DNA from: Spinacia oleracea
Taxonomy: Eukaryota; Streptophyta; Magnoliopsida; Caryophyllales; Amaranthaceae
Length of the DNA stretch: 64,000 nt
Reading direction: 5' to 3'
Assembly: GCF_020520425.1 (NCBI RefSeq)
Contig: NC_079490.1
Span: forward strand, 57,390,517 to 57,454,516
Shown: positions 21,683-31,287 of the stretch, piece after piece
How positions within the stretch are numbered: the stretch's first letter is position 1
Layout: every line of letters starts with the position of its first letter
Notes under the pieces: model-generated
The model's database searches: none
What the model saw: the letters and a program-made list of their open reading frames with translations, nothing else
What the model was told of the DNA's origin: nothing
Translations under genes and position numbers: made by a program

Positions 21683-21746
21683 GGGAGTCGAACCCCGTAT
21701 GGCAGTCTCCAGCAAGTTTTTATTTTCAAGCGGGCAACACCACTGA
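21683..21746 (-). other. tRNA-like module with good A and B boxes inside the hAT element
   Basis: On the minus strand TCAGTGGTGTTGCCCG (A-box-like) is followed by GGGGTTCGACTCCC, a perfect B-box core GGTTCGANTCC. The flanks do not form an acceptor stem, so this is a tRNA-derived piece rather than a functional tRNA gene. Confidence 0.4.
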
Positions 21747-21888
21747 GGTGTATTGTTGAATACTTACTAAATTGCAAGGTAAATTATTTAACTCAATTTT
21801 AATTAGCTTAAGAGAATTTTGGGCTTTTTTCTGGGGCCCAGGGCGACGGCCCCTTATGCCCTGCCCCAGGACCGGGCCTGGCTAGTTG

Positions 21889-22780
21889 TAAGGTTGTGAT
21901 TCACTTTATAGGGTTTTTTGTTTAAATTTGAAGTTTTTCTTAGTCGCCGCCGTCTTGTAGTGATGGAAAACGCAGATCTTGACGGTTAAGGTAAAGACTT
22001 GGAGACGGGTTGACCAATTTCGTGTCCCTGAGGTTCTTGTCAGTGACTTGTTTCCTCTGTTTCTCCTCCCTGTTCGTGGGTTAGTGGTATCTGGTTTTAA
22101 TTGTTAGGTTTTGATGTTTTGGTTTGTTGGATTGATTTGTTATTGTTTTAGGTATGAGCAACTTTAGTTTTAGAATGATGTTTTGGATAGGTTTTGTTTG
22201 GGGTTCTCTTGTCATTGTTAGTGTTAACCCTTGTGTGATTGTTGGTTGTGGAATTTCCCTGTTGTTTCTGGGTTCAATTGGAAAAACTAAGAAGTTATTC
22301 TCAATTGGTAGATGGCGCGAGCATTGTGTGATTGCTCAAAGTGTGGTCTGGTTAGTTATGTTTGGGAAGTTCTTCAATGGTTTTATTTTCCCAAACGATG
22401 AAACAATCAATGAATTTAGTGATTGTGTAGTGTTTGTGTTAGGGGATATAGTGTTCTTTGAGTGTGAATTTGAGTTTGGCGCATATGAAGTATGTGTTAA
22501 GTTTATTCAGTTTTATACTTCAGTTTTAACATATCACATATGAAGTATATGTTAAGTTTATTCAGTTATTTGAGTTTTTGTAAGTAAAAAAATTAAAGGA
22601 TCATATGAAAGTATCTATATCCTCTTTATGTGGTGGACAAAATGTAGATGGAAAACCAGATAATAGAGGACTAACAAGTAGCTCTAATTCAAGTGCACAC
22701 AATCTCGCCATATATATATATATGTGTGACAAACACTTGTTACACAAGTATTAACATGATGCAATAGAGTACCAAGGGTA
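21889..22780 (+). other. Continuation of host-like leader/intron sequence
   Basis: After the hAT duplication the sequence continues with TTAGTCGCCGCCGTCTTG and T-rich intron-like DNA. A long open frame at 22154-22543 is Val/Phe-rich, resembles no protein and looks like a T/G-rich intron. A word CATATGAAGTATRTGTTAAG is repeated 53 bp apart at about 22486 and 22539. A TATATATA run lies at about 22712. Confidence 0.35.
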
Positions 22781-22797
22781 GTATAAAGTCCACATAC

Positions 22798-22910
22798 CTT
22801 GGTCATACGTTTCTCTATCTCACTGAAAACACGAGACTTGTCCACATTAGAAAGATAAAAGTCTATTTCTTTATTTGCCCAAGATAACTCCATTCGCAGT
22901 CTATGCTCTC
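22798..22910 (-). pseudogene. Possible exon fragment of an unidentified gene
   Basis: The minus strand encodes EHRLRMELSWANKEIDFYL and continues to EIEKRMTK, then a good donor AAG|GTATGT at 22798. The composition looks like genuine protein, rich in charged residues and leucine. I do not recognise the family. An in-frame TGA lies just upstream, and the Tat LTR starts 7 bp away at 22917, so the fragment may have been cut by that insertion. Confidence 0.35.
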
Positions 22911-22916
22911 AGTCGC

Positions 22917-24703
22917 TGTAGGGGTATTTTTGTCTTACTCTTTTTTTTTTGTATTTTCCCCTACGAAAGGCTTTGTATGTTTTTGGATTTTGAAGGAGTC
23001 GCCACCAAATAATTTTAAGGGTCCCGTTTGGAAAGACCAAAGTTGACTCTTTAGTGGATAAGGCATTGAATCTAAGAAACGGATGGGTGAGATTCGGGCA
23101 AGGGAACGAGATGCTTATTCCGCGAGCTTTAAAAATTGTATTCGAATACATGGAAAAGAGCATTTTCGAATATCCCTAGTCATGACCCTATGTGGGTTTG
23201 AACTTTGGATTTAGCACATAGAATTTCTACTTGTATTGTGACTACTTCGCTTTAAAGTTAATTTGAAGGAACCTAAGGCCGGTTTGTCCAAGAAATTATC
23301 TTTGTTAAGCGTGATGAAACTTTGTATTTTGTTGGATTTAGCATGTGAGGTGATGAAAGCAAAAAACAAGTAAAGCAACATCACAATAAAATAAAAGAAT
23401 TATTGAAAGTGCGTACAAAACCACATCATGTCAAAATGAGATGAGTAAAGAAATGCGGAATTGAAATAGCAATAGTAAAGGTACGATATTGAAATGCGTT
23501 ATTGAAATGTGCGATATTGAAATTTCGGTATTGAAAGGTGCGATATTGTAATTGAACTATTGTATTTGAGATCCGAACGCCAAACGACTACTTAATAATA
23601 AGTGCGTCCGACACGGATTCAAGTCTAAAAATCTCAACTTTAGGACAAGTTGCTCATCCAAAAGTGTCTTAGATTTTGGTTATAGAAATTGAACTTGAAA
23701 CATTGAATCTTGAATATTGAACATAAGAGTCTTGAATCTCAAAGATTAGAACTTTTATTGTTAAAAAGTTTCACCTTTCATGTTCTCCATAACTTGAAGA
23801 TGATTCTAGTTTAAGGAAGTGAATATAAACAACCTTAAATATTATAGAATCTTAAAAATGAAACTTGTACTTGAACATTGAAATGTGGAGTCTTGAATCT
23901 CAAAGATTTGACCTTTAAATGTTAAAAAGGCCTCACCTTTGATTTTCTCCATAACTTGAAAATGATTATAGTTTAAGGAAGTGATTACAAACAACCCTAA
24001 ACATCATGGAATCCATAACTTTGTACTTGAATCATAGAAAGAGTTGGTTTCGTCAAAATATGTGATTGTTGTAAGTAACACTTTTGATAGCAAAAGTGTC
24101 CACTTTACTAATCATTATGGAAGAAAAATTGAATCTTGCATGGTTTAATTGAAATGGTGTCTTTGGACAATCATTTGGAGAGGGTTTCAAGTATAAAACC
24201 TCCACAAAGATGACACATTTGTATGATTTTCCTAGTTATCAAAAGGTATGAACCCTAAATGGTAAAATCATAAGATTTTTGTATTAGGTAGAATACATAG
24301 TAGATTTAGGTAGGGATTCGGAATCACCTAGTTAGGGTTAGGTTAGAATTCCTTTTAGAGCTCCCAATTGCTTGAACACTTGAAATTGTATAGGAATTTG
24401 AAGATTGAAAGTTGATTTTTGTGTTTGATTTTTGAGATTGAATTTCAGAATTACGACGTTCTGATTATAATTTCGTGCCCCAAAATGCTTGGAAATCAGG
24501 GTTTAAATAGAAAACTAGATGGCTAAACGCCAAGTGCCAGCTGCGCCTAGTGCAGAGGCTGGCGTCTTGCACCGCTGACGTGGCACAAGAAACGCCAAAG
24601 CAAGGACGATGACACCGTCCTTGCATTTGGCTTTTGTGAACGTACCTTTGTACGAAATGTACGAACTTTGGTACGTAGCATTTGCTTAATGATTAAGGCT
24701 TTG
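22917..24703 (-). mobile_element. Tat/Ogre-type LTR in minus orientation, 5' end missing
   Basis: This block is an inverted copy of the plus-strand LTR at 24704-26937. Matching words include GGAGTCGCCACCAAATAATT, AGCGAG-type words near 23125 and AGTGCGTCCGACACGG. Its left end CTGTAGGGG corresponds to the LTR terminus CCCCTACAG. The first ~373 bp of the LTR, starting TGTAGACACC, are absent at the right, where the plus-strand LTR begins. No primer site lies on its left, so it is a 3' LTR or a solo LTR with host sequence beyond. Confidence 0.82.
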
Positions 24704-26937
24704 TGTAGACACCTAAATCGTGTCTCCCCATTGGGATGATGACGATACCATTATCCTTGTTAGGTGGTTGGAACAACTCCGTGCTGAAGTCCCAATTGCT
24801 AAAGCATATTCCAAAATCCAAGATCCAAAATCCAATTCCCGAGACCGTTCCCATTACGGAACTCGGTACAAAATTCAATTTCCGAAAATCAATTTCAAAA
24901 TCCAAGTACAATCTCACCCAATGGACCACTCCATTGGTTTTACAAGGCCTTTTCCAGTCAAAATGACACTAAGCAATCCAAATTCGGTCGCCGACCCACA
25001 AAACCGAGCAAGCCGGGCCTCGTCCCGTAAAACCGAATTCAAAAACCCGAAAAAGGCTAGTTATTTGTCGCAAAATCAAAGCCTTAACCATTAAGAAAAT
25101 GCTACATGCCAAATTTGGTACATTTCGTACAAAGGTACGCTCAAAAAGCCAAACGCAAGGAAGGTGTCATCGTCCTTGCTTGGCGTTTTCTATGCCACAT
25201 CAGCGACGCGCCGTTGCTGCGCTGGGCGCAGCTGTCATCTGGCGTTTAGCCATCCAATTTTCTATTTAAACCCTGATTTCCAAGCACTTTAGGGGACCAA
25301 ATTACAATCAGAACATCGTAATTCTGAAATTTCCCCTCAAAATTCAAATACAAAGACTTCAAAAATCTCATACAAATTAAATCTCATGTTTTCAAGCAAT
25401 TGGGAGCTCCAATAAGAATTCTAACCTAAACCTAACTAGGTAATTCCGAATCCCAATTCTAATCTACTATGTCTCTACAATTTCTCTTTCAAAATGATTA
25501 GTAAAGTTGGCACTTTTACTCTTAAAAGTGTCACTTACAATAATCACACATTTTTACAAAATCAACACTTTCTATGATTCAAATACAAAGTTATGGATTC
25601 CATGATGTTTAAGGTTGTTTGTAATCACTTCCTTAAACTAGAATCATCTGCAAAATATGGAGTAATCAAAGGTGAGGCCTTTTTAATATTTAAATGTCTA
25701 ATCTTTGAGATTCAAGACTCCTCATTTCAATATTCAAGTCCGAGTTTCATTTTCAAGGTTCTATGATGTTTAAGGTTGTTTGTAATATCTTCCTTAAACT
25801 AGAATAATTTTAAGTTATGGAGCACATCAAAGGTGAAACCTTTTCAACATTAAAAGGTCTAATCTTTGAGATTCAAGACTCTTCATTTCAATATTCAAGT
25901 ACAAGTTTCATTTTAAAGATTCTATGATGTTTAAGGTTGTTTGTAATCACTTCTTTAAACTAGAATCATTTCAGGATATGGAGCATATCAAAGATGAAAC
26001 CTTTTCAACATTAAAAGGTCTAATCTTTGAGATTCAAGACTCCTAAGTTTAATATTCAAGTTCAATATTCAAGATTCAATATTTCAAGTTCAATTTCTAT
26101 GTCCAAAATCTAAGACACTTTTGGATGAGCAACTTGTCCTAAAGTTGAAATTTTTAGACTTAAATCCGTGTCGGACGCACTTATTATTAAGTAGTCGTTT
26201 GGCGTTCGGATCTCAAATACAATAGTTCAATTTCAATATCGCATATTTTCAATTATGCACTTCAATATCGCTATTTCAATAATGTCTTTCAATTATGCAC
26301 TTCAATACTGCAATTTCAATAATGCCTTTAAATATTGCACCTTTCAATTCTGCACTTACTATTTATGCAACTTTACTTGCCTAGTCCTTCTAGGCAATGT
26401 GATTCCCACCTAATCCTTTTTCTAGGTGGTGATGTATCTTTACTAATTACGCACTTATTTCCTATTGTGATGTTGCTTTACTTATTTATTGTTTTCATCA
26501 CCTCACATGCTAAATACAACAACATGCAAGGTTACACCATGCTTAACAAAGATAATTTCCTGGACAAACCGGTCTTAGGTTCCCTTAAATTAACTTTAAA
26601 GAGAAGTGGTCACAGTACAAAGTAAAAATTCTATGTGCTAAAATTCTAAATCCAAACCCACATAGTGTCATGACTAGGGTTATTCGAAAACGTTCTATGC
26701 CATGCATTTGGATACAATTTCTAAGGCTCGCGGAATAAGCACCTCGTTCCCTTGCCCGGATCTCACCCATCCGTTTCTAAGATTCAATGCCTTATCCAAT
26801 ATAGAGTCAATTTTGGTCTTTCCAAACGGGACCCTTCAAATTGTTTGGTGGCGACTCCTTCGAAATCCAAAAACATAAAAAGCTCCAAGCCTATTTTCCG
26901 TAGGGGAAATCAAGAGCACGAAAAAAAACCCCCTACA
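24704..26937 (+). mobile_element. Tat-p 5' LTR (Tat/Ogre-type Ty3/Gypsy)
   Basis: The LTR starts TGTAGACACCTAAATCGTG and ends CCCCCTACA immediately before the primer site. It is 2234 bp long. The preceding CTTTG (24699-24703) may be one half of a 5-bp duplication produced on insertion into the minus-strand LTR. It contains about three copies of a ~160-bp unit with GATGTTTAAGGTTGTTTGTA (25600-26040) and shorter CAATATCGCA-type repeats (26230-26350). Confidence 0.85.
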
Positions 26938-26941
26938 ATTT

Positions 26942-26959
26942 TGGCGACTCCGCTGGGGA
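26942..26959 (+). other. Primer binding site of Tat-p (tRNA-Arg type)
   Basis: TGGCGACTCCGCTGGGGA follows the LTR by four bases. It is the arrangement known from plant Tat/Ogre elements, which prime from tRNA-Arg. It differs from the tRNA-Asp-type site at 60054. Confidence 0.8.
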
Positions 26960-27086
26960 CTTCTGATTTCAAATTCGATAATACGAGAATGCTTTGAGCA
27001 ACAAGCCACTGCCTTGCTTAAGTTCTGGATGCCAGCTCTGGCACCAGGCGCAGGCCCCTGCGCCAAACGCCACTTCCTGCATCCAG
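26960..27086 (+). mobile_element. Start of Tat-p internal region
   Basis: Leader sequence cut by Copia-1b. It continues on the other side at 37487; the 5-bp target CACAG is duplicated at 27087-27091 and 37482-37486. Confidence 0.8.
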
Positions 27087-27091
27087 CACAG

Positions 27092-28453
27092 TGAAGGAAA
27101 TAATGCCCTTGGTCCAAGTATGCATTCTATGTTAAGTCTAATAAGTGCGGTTCAGTATTAATTAACAAGTTAATAATTCAGTGAGATCAAGTGAGCTGAA
27201 TGCCTAGCTAGAGGCCGCTTCAGTTCAAGTGGAATTAATTATATTAATCCACAGCTTACTCTTGACTGAACCCGTAGGGTCACACAAATAGTACGTAAAT
27301 GGATCAAGTATTTAATGGCATTAAATACTCCATCTATGGATATTCGGAATCGACGGATCTTGGTTTCAGTGGGAGCTGAGATCGTCACAGGCAAGAAATG
27401 AATACTCCGGAAACGATGATATTGCCGGAAACGGAAATATGGATCGTATCGGAAATATAAATATTATCCAAGTCGTAGATGTTGCCGGAAACGGAAACAT
27501 GGTACGTATCGGGAAATATTATCGGAAATGGAAATATTGCCGGAATCAGAAATATTGCCGGAAACGGAAATATTGTCAGAATCGGAAATATTATCGGAAT
27601 CGGAAAATAATTCCGGAAACGGAAATATTAAATATTTGTTCGAAACGGAAATTAATTCCGGAATCGGAAATATTAAATGTTGTTCGTATCGGAAATGAAT
27701 TCCGGAATCGGGAATTTAATCGGAAGCGTATCGTACGAATTAGCATCGGACGAGGCCCGCTAGACGAAGGCCCAGCACGAAGCCAGGCCATCGTCCAGCG
27801 AGCCGCACGCAGCAACGCACGCCTCGACCAGGCCCAGCGCAAGGCCAGGCCCAGCCAAGGGCGCGCGCGCACGCAGCACCGCACATGGGCTGTGCGCTTG
27901 TCGTGGGCCGCAAGGCCTGCGCGGGTGCACGGCTTGTACGATGCGTGTGCGGGAAATCCTAATCCTATTAGGATTCGTGCGAAGATTAAAATCCTAATCC
28001 TATTAGATTTGCTTTGTTATTTAGAGTCCTAATAAAGTTCTAATTAACAAATCCACATCCTAGTAGGATTACAATTCCTTTTCCATACCTCTATAAATAA
28101 GGGTCTAGGGTCATTATTTGCATATACGATTCAAGTGTTCAAAGTGATTTTTGAGAGCAAAAATTCAGTAATATAATTGCCTACATTAGCCGAAAATTCT
28201 AAGTACCTTAAGGGCGATTCTAGTTGGTCAATCTTAAGGCGGATCCGGACGTGCTGTGGACTATCTACGGAGGGACGACACTTGGAGTCCTAAAGACTTG
28301 TTCTTGTTCGGTTCGGGCGCAGCTAGGGAGGGCACGCAACAAAGTGTATGCATCTAAACTATGCTAAATGATTATGTGTAAATAATATGTTTTCCTGACT
28401 TTATGGTTTTTTCCGCATGATTTATGAATTGTCATATGTATCATAACCTAACA
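27092..28453 (+). mobile_element. Copia-1b 5' LTR
   Basis: Starts TGAAGGAAATAATGCCCTTG and ends ATCATAACCTAACA. It holds an array of CGGAAATATTGC/CGGAATCGG words (about 27405-27735), a GC-rich patch (27750-27950), and a TATA box TATAAATA at 28092-28099 that would drive transcription of the element. Confidence 0.95.
28092..28099 (+). promoter_or_regulatory. TATA box of Copia-1b 5' LTR
   Basis: TATAAATA in the context CCTCTATAAATAAGGG. The same box is at 37120-37127 in the 3' LTR and, inverted, in the other Copia-1 LTRs (13710, 47271, 56267), so it is conserved in position. Confidence 0.65.
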
Positions 28454-28468
28454 GTGGTATCACGAGCC
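28454..28468 (+). other. Primer binding site of Copia-1b
   Basis: GTGGTATCACGAGCC directly abuts the LTR; an initiator tRNA-Met site with an extra C, identical in Copia-1a and Copia-1c. Confidence 0.88.
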
Positions 28469-31287
28469 TCTTATTATTTTCATAATCTAAATTGCATGAA
28501 CATGGTTAAATATTACAAATTTGCAAGAATTAAAAAGGGGTGATTAATTTTCGTAATTGTTAATTAATTGCAAATTGCGTTTATTTAATTATACGTACGC
28601 AGTTTTTCGGCAGTTTCTTCGTTACTCATCCAAATCGAGTGATTTTTGTGTCAATTCCGCATGTAAAAGGCATTCTAAAATTTTGACAAAAATAATTTTT
28701 TTCGGCCGAACCCAGAATTCTCAAATTCGAAGCCTAACTATGACTTTTCGGAGGTTTTAGTTTTTCGAATGCAAAATTTCGTAAATTTAAGATGTTAAAT
28801 TAAATATTTGCGATTCTTGTTGATAAATCTTGAATTTTTGATTGACCTACTGTATATGTTTAACAAGTTTGAATGCCTAGCCTTGTTAATTATGCAATCT
28901 AATTTGTAATTATGATTAATTTGTTGAAAATTGGAATAATTTAGAATTAATTTGATTTTCATAATTAGTTATAATTTAATTAGATACCTATGATTAAAAA
29001 CCACCATAAAAATTGTAAATTTATGTTAAATTTTAAATTTTTATGACCTAGACTTGAATCCATGTTAATTGGAAATCAATTAAATAATAAATTTTCGATT
29101 TTTCGCCCTAAAATTATGAAATTAATATTATTTATTAATTTGTCATTAATTTTGAATATAAATTTTTAATTTTTATGCAACTCGCTCATATAACTTGCAC
29201 GCACAAAGCAATGGACGTTACGTGTTACCCTTAAGGGGTGTTGTATAGTGCGGGCATGCGACGACGAGCAAGGGACCTCGTCGCCCATGCGGTACGAATG
29301 CAGCGAGCAAGAGCATGGTGCACGAGTACAAGGCAGCAGCCCTGCCTTGTGTCGTGGGCTGTGAGCAATGGGCGTGTGGGCAGGGGCGAGAGCAAGGCAC
29401 GAGCAGTCGCGTGTGGGCAGCAAGCGTGCTGCGCCACAGCGCGCACTGCCTCGCGCAAGCATGCGGAGCCTCGCGCGCAGCGAGCGCAAGCTCGCGTGCC
29501 ACGAGCGCTACGCACAGCGTCGATGGCTCGCGCGCAGCGAGCGTCAGCTCGCATACTGCTGCCTCGTGCGATGAGCGCAAGCTCGCGTGCGAGAAAGGCA
29601 GGCGCGAAGCGAGCGATGGCTCGCATGGATCGAGCGCTGGCGAGCGAGCGCAGCGAGCGATGGCTCGCGTGCATCGAGCGCTGGCGCGCGCAGCGAGCAC
29701 CAGCTCGCGTGTTCGATTGATGCCTTGCGATGGTGAGCAGCAGCGATGCGACGCAGCGCATGGGCTGCGCGCACATGGCCAGCGATGGCTGTGTGCGTGT
29801 GGCCCATGGGCGTGCGTTGCGTGGGATTGTTGCGTTGCGATTAGATCGTTTTGAAATTTTAATTTGAAATTTTCAGTTTACGTAATTTTAATTAATTTTA
29901 AAATTAATAATTTAAATTATTTTCTTGGATTTTAATTTTGAATATTGTAATTATAATAAATTTTATTTATTCTAATTATTTTACTAAAATTAAAATCATG
30001 AATTAATTTAAATACGACTGAAATTAAATTAAACTTTTTTGGATTCAATTATAAATTTATATGAGCTTTAAATTTTAATTAAATTTGTATATTTCCGGTT
30101 AGACTAGAAATACAATTTTATGTTTAAAATTAGTAAAGCATATGAATTTATTGGTTTAAGTGGGAGCCCTTTTTAGTCATAAACTCTTGATTAGGTCTAC
30201 AAATCCTTAAGGTTAAAACAACTTGATTAGAATTAATAAGGACTGAATAATTTGTAGATTATTGGTGCCCTTGATTAATTGCTGCAAATATTTATGTGAT
30301 GCATAATGTGTTTTACTAACCAGCTATGTGGGCCATTCATGATAATGAATGGGTGAATGGTATATATTGTATATGTACTGTTTTGCAGGTTATGAAGTGA
30401 CTAGTATGGCCCAAATAGGATAGAAAATATGGTCTGCGTACCATTAATTTGAATGTAATTGGTCTAAAGTACCAAAGTTGTTTTTCAATTCAAATATGGT
30501 CTGCGTACCATCAAATAGTTGTAATTAGTTTTAATTATAGCTTATCCTATTTGAAGAAAATGGTGCCTCCCACAGAGATTTTGAAGACGGACTTTGAAGT
30601 TAAAGCTTCAAGATGAAGTCGGGCCATACTAGATCACATTTATCTTATGCATGTTTTAAGTTATTTATTGCTTTTAAATATGTCTTAAAATGCATGAGAT
30701 CAAAAGCTTGATTATGTTGCATGATTAAGGATTTTAGTTCACTTAAGATCTAACCAACATAGTAAGAGCCTTAATTTCCAAACTTAAAAAAAAAATTGAG
30801 TTAAAAGGTGCCATGCCAAAATATACACTTGCTTGGATATCCTTTACATCAATCTAGTAATAGTTTTCGCTCAGCGAGGTGTTACTTATTGGTCCTAAAG
30901 GGGCAAGATACACAAATAATTGTGAGTACATGTTAGTTTTGGTGAAACTCAACGATATAAGTAAGGAGTCCTTTTATGTCGTGGCAAAATCGATAGGTTT
31001 ACCTAATAAGTTCTTAGACGTACCTATCAACCAAGAATAGTTTCTAGACTATTAGCAAAAGGCTTTTGCTTACCTAAGATGTTTTAGGACTAAGTCGACA
31101 AACTGTGCTTAGTTCTTCAATGATTTTAGGATCTTGGAATCATTTTATTCACACCTGCCGGAACACATAACTTGAATAAAATGCTTAATGAACATTGAAT
31201 TATGCATGTATGCTAGAATTTAAGTTTATTAAGAGAAACTGTGAATGGTTATTTATTTGTTTATTCTTTTCAATTGTAGTTTTAAAT
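28469..31287 (+). other. Copia-1b 5' leader
   Basis: 2.8 kb without convincing genes. It is AT-rich, except for a GC-rich island at 29218-29845. Two nearly identical GGTCTGCGTACCAT words flank about 30430-30512. The same leader is found in reverse in Copia-1a and Copia-1c, which suggests that packaging or translation signals are retained here. Confidence 0.7.
29218..29845. repeat. GC-rich repetitive island in Copia-1b leader
   Basis: Composed of variants of GCGAGCGATGGCTCGC and CATCGAGCGCTGG words. It is open in several frames on both strands, giving Ala/Arg/Ser-rich hypothetical proteins of up to 181 codons, which I regard as composition artefacts. It begins at TGTTACCCTTAAGGGGTG, the boundary motif shared with the other two copies. 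Confidence 0.75.

Larger units (their letters stand above)
20238..21880. mobile_element. Non-autonomous hAT-type transposon
   Basis: The ends are CAGGGCCGTCTCTAAC and, inverted, CAGGCCCGGTCCTGGGG, followed inward by GGCCTATGGGC-like and GGGCCCCAG words. A perfect 8-bp duplication GCTAGTTG flanks it at 20230-20237 and 21881-21888. Ends beginning CAGGG and 8-bp duplications are hAT hallmarks. No transposase frame remains: the 1643-bp interior is filled by a Helitron-like insertion, a Stowaway and tRNA-like pieces. It interrupts the leader-like host sequence. Confidence 0.85.

Noticed and set aside
22154..22543. A 129-codon hydrophobic frame
   Set aside because: T/G-rich intron-like sequence with Val/Phe/Ile bias and no similarity to a known membrane protein; a chance frame.
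22486..22568. Direct repeat of CATATGAAGTATRTGTTAAG, 53 bp apart
   Set aside because: Short local duplication without transposon ends or a regulatory context; not worth a separate claim.
27439..28032. A 197-codon frame starting MDRIGNINII, also at 36467, and shorter forms in other LTRs
   Set aside because: It is a translation of the CGGAAATATT array plus the GC-rich patch of the Copia-1 LTR. The array unit keeps frames open; no gene is expected in an LTR promoter region.
29218..29854. Frames of 160-181 codons on both strands, Ala/Arg/Ser-rich; similar ones at 54497-55202
   Set aside because: These are GC-rich repeats with a period divisible by three. Frames are open in several registers and not preserved between copies.
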